DNA from: Saccharibacillus sp. JS10 | GTDB taxonomy: Bacteria; Bacillota; Bacilli; Paenibacillales; Paenibacillaceae | Length of the DNA: 64,000 nt | Direction: 5' to 3' | Assembly: GCF_024436065.1 (NCBI RefSeq) | Contig: NZ_JANFNS010000002.1 | Span: forward strand, 124,001-188,000 | Shown: piece by piece, positions 62,858 through 64,000 of the stretch | Layout of the letters: the number at the start of each line of letters is the position of its first letter | Position numbering within the stretch: position 1 is the stretch's first letter | Notes under the pieces: model-generated | What the model was told of the DNA's origin: nothing | Database searches by the model: none | What the model saw: the letters and a program-made list of their open reading frames with translations, nothing else | Program-made: the position numbers and the translations under genes

Positions 62858-63346
62858 ATGGAATTATATTTTTCAGATAATTTTTTTAATGCCGGTCAGA
62901 CCGAGATTTTGAACGAAGCCGGCGAAGCGGTAGGTCGATTGGATTTGCGTAGTCTGTTCGGTTCTGCGCTGGACATTTATGGCGCAGGAGGAGAATTGCT
63001 GTATACCGGACGTTTTCAAATGATGTTGCGTCGTTGGAAAGTGTTGAATGGAAATAACGAAGAAGTTGGAGTCCTTCGACCACGATTCACCATTCTCACC
63101 AAAAAGTTTAGTTATGATGCGGGAGTGCGCGGCGAATACGAGATCGAATCCCCGAATTTTTCGAAAGATTATGTGATCACACGAGACGGATCGGTAGCCG
63201 CAGAATTTTCGCGGACAAGCGGCTGGATTCGGAGCGGAGCATATCGGTTGCAAAATTATTCGGAACTGCCGGATTATGAGCTGATCGCGGTCGTGATGGG
63301 CGTGAATGCGATTCGCAAACGTCAACGTTCTGCGTCGAGTTCTTAG
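62858..63346 (+). CDS. LURP-one-related (LOR/tubby-like) family protein
   Basis: 162 residues from ATG 62858 with GGAGTGG upstream; the longer frame from 62780 has no ribosome site. The pattern of beta-strands (MELYFSDNFFNAGQTEILN, YTGRFQMMLRRWKVLN, EYEIESPNFSKDYVITRDG, VAAEFSRT) with one hydrophobic helix near the end (YELIAVVMGVNAI) matches LURP-one/YxjI-like proteins. The fold resembles tubby and phospholipid scramblases. Biological role in bacteria is not known. It is 18 bases upstream of the YpsA-like gene, so they may form an operon. Confidence 0.75.
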   Translation: MELYFSDNFFNAGQTEILNEAGEAVGRLDLRSLFGSALDIYGAGGELLYTGRFQMMLRRWKVLNGNNEEVGVLRPRFTILTKKFSYDAGVRGEYEIESPNFSKDYVITRDGSVAAEFSRTSGWIRSGAYRLQNYSELPDYELIAVVMGVNAIRKRQRSASSS

Positions 63347-63364
63347 TAGGGAGGCACACTACGC

Positions 63365-63949
63365 GTGAAAAATTTGCTAGTCACCGGTTATCGGGCAAAT
63401 GAGTTAGGTATTTTCAATCAAAAGCATCCAGGGATTCCTTTTATCCGGGAAGCGATCAAGCGTCGGTTGATTCCATTGATTGAAGAAGGACTGGAATGGG
63501 TGCTCACTCCCGGTCAATACGGTGTTGATCTATGGGCTTGCGAAGCGGTAATTGAGTTGAAAAAAGACTATCCGCAACTTAAATTATCCGTATTGGCGGC
63601 TTTTGCCGGGATGGATGAAAAATGGAGCGACGAGAAAAAAGAATATTGGCAGGATTTGCTCAAAGAGATCGATTATTACGGCTTGGTGAGTAAAGAATCG
63701 TATAGCGGGCCGTGGCAGTTCAAAGCGCGAGACGGATTATTGCTCCGTAAAAGTGACGCAATGCTGCTCGTCTATGACGATGAAGCATCGCCAGGCAGCC
63801 CGCGTTATTTCCGCGAAGCAGCACTTCAGATGCAGGCAGAAGTCGGATATCCACTTATACAGATTACGCCGGAAGATATTCAGTCGGTTGCTGAAGATAT
63901 GCAGATGGACTTGACCGATGCCACTATGGACGGAGACGATTGGAACTGA
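63365..63949 (+). CDS. ypsA: YpsA/DUF1273 SLOG-family protein
   Basis: 194 residues, GTG 63365 with GGGAGG 11 bases upstream. It starts KNLLVTGYRANELGIFNQKHP, the conserved YpsA motif, and has LTPGQYGVDLWACEAVIELK and a C-terminal LLRKSDAMLLVYDDEASPGS with the SLOG nucleotide-binding elements. In B. subtilis YpsA affects cell division and copes with stress; the SLOG fold suggests binding of a nucleotide or its derivative. It is followed closely by another gene whose ribosome site and start are at the window's end. Confidence 0.92.
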   Translation: MKNLLVTGYRANELGIFNQKHPGIPFIREAIKRRLIPLIEEGLEWVLTPGQYGVDLWACEAVIELKKDYPQLKLSVLAAFAGMDEKWSDEKKEYWQDLLKEIDYYGLVSKESYSGPWQFKARDGLLLRKSDAMLLVYDDEASPGSPRYFREAALQMQAEVGYPLIQITPEDIQSVAEDMQMDLTDATMDGDDWN

Positions 63950-63996
63950 CTTTTATCAACAATGATGGTTGGAGCAAATGAAAGGAGGCAGTGAAG

Positions 63997-64000
63997 ATGG
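63997..64000 (+). CDS. First bases of the next gene (truncated by the window)
   Basis: ATG at 63997 is preceded by AAAGGAGG (63981-63988) at 8 bases, a strong initiation site. Only four bases are inside the window; product unknown. Confidence 0.6.

Noticed and set aside
1-64000. CRISPR array, prophage or integrative element
   Set aside because: No regular direct repeats with spacers, no integrase with attachment repeats, and no phage structural genes were recognised.

Overview
The window looks like chromosomal DNA of a spore-forming Firmicute of the Paenibacillaceae (Paenibacillus or a close relative such as Saccharibacillus). The grounds are strong AGGAGG-type ribosome sites with many TTG/GTG starts, a Spo0E-like phosphatase, a candidate SigB promoter, SLH-anchored surface enzymes, Bacillus-type deoxynucleoside kinases, and secreted plant-polysaccharide hydrolases. 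I saw no rRNA, tRNA, CRISPR array, prophage or complete insertion sequence. The genus is an inference; no 16S is present.

Layout. 0-9 kb: the 3' part of a GH4 glycosidase, a TetM-like ribosomal protection protein, methionine aminopeptidase, a YtxH-type stress protein behind a candidate SigB promoter, an SLH-anchored purple-acid-phosphatase-like enzyme, a YgjP-like metallopeptidase and a secreted Asp-box propeller. 9-19 kb: two poorly known genes, a DUF2087 / ArsR-DUF2087 pair behind a promoter-operator, DoxX, an M29 aminopeptidase, a secreted GH5 endoglucanase, an ABC exporter with a large hairpin in its leader, and an NlpC/P60 hydrolase behind a clear c-di-AMP (ydaO/yuaA) riboswitch. 19-31 kb: CYTH, Nfu_N and RluF genes; a three-gene VWA / PP2C / Ser-Thr kinase cassette; a pair of DUF2294 (MpsC-family) proteins around a lone receiver; deoxyguanosine and deoxyadenosine/deoxycytidine kinases; UppP; a Trp-rich repeat protein; an L,D-transpeptidase.

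31-51 kb: a chemoreceptor, AroD, a serine-recombinase relative that has lost catalytic arginines, a SulP transporter, a DUF4127 protein, a two-piece sigma-like gene pair behind a LexA-like box, a radical SAM/SPASM protein, a cluster of nested inverted repeats, GNAT and acyl-CoA dehydrogenase genes, a small protein with beta-grasp (ubiquitin/MoaD-like) features in an operon with a 1703-residue DUF4132 protein, and a thiamine-dependent 2-keto-acid decarboxylase. 51-57.4 kb: an arsenic/organoarsenical resistance island (arsN1-like, marR-type regulator, two flavoproteins, arsR, arsB, arsC), in which the MarR-type gene and the first flavoprotein gene share one operator sequence. 57.5-64 kb: a metNIQ methionine importer whose first gene appears to start at ATT, a secreted GH26 mannanase-like protein, a copper-amine-oxidase-N-domain protein, a LURP-one-like protein, a YpsA/DUF1273 protein and the first bases of another gene.

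How it fits together. Most transcription units end in clear rho-independent hairpins, so operon limits are well defined. The cell-wall genes (NlpC/P60, L,D-transpeptidase, UppP) and carbohydrate genes (GH4, GH5, GH26) suit a soil or plant-associated saprophyte. The least-explained systems are the beta-grasp/DUF4132 operon, the VWA-phosphatase-kinase triad, the split sigma pair, the DUF2087 pair and the MarR-controlled flavoprotein arm of the ars island. All functions are inferred from reading the sequence; no database search was run.
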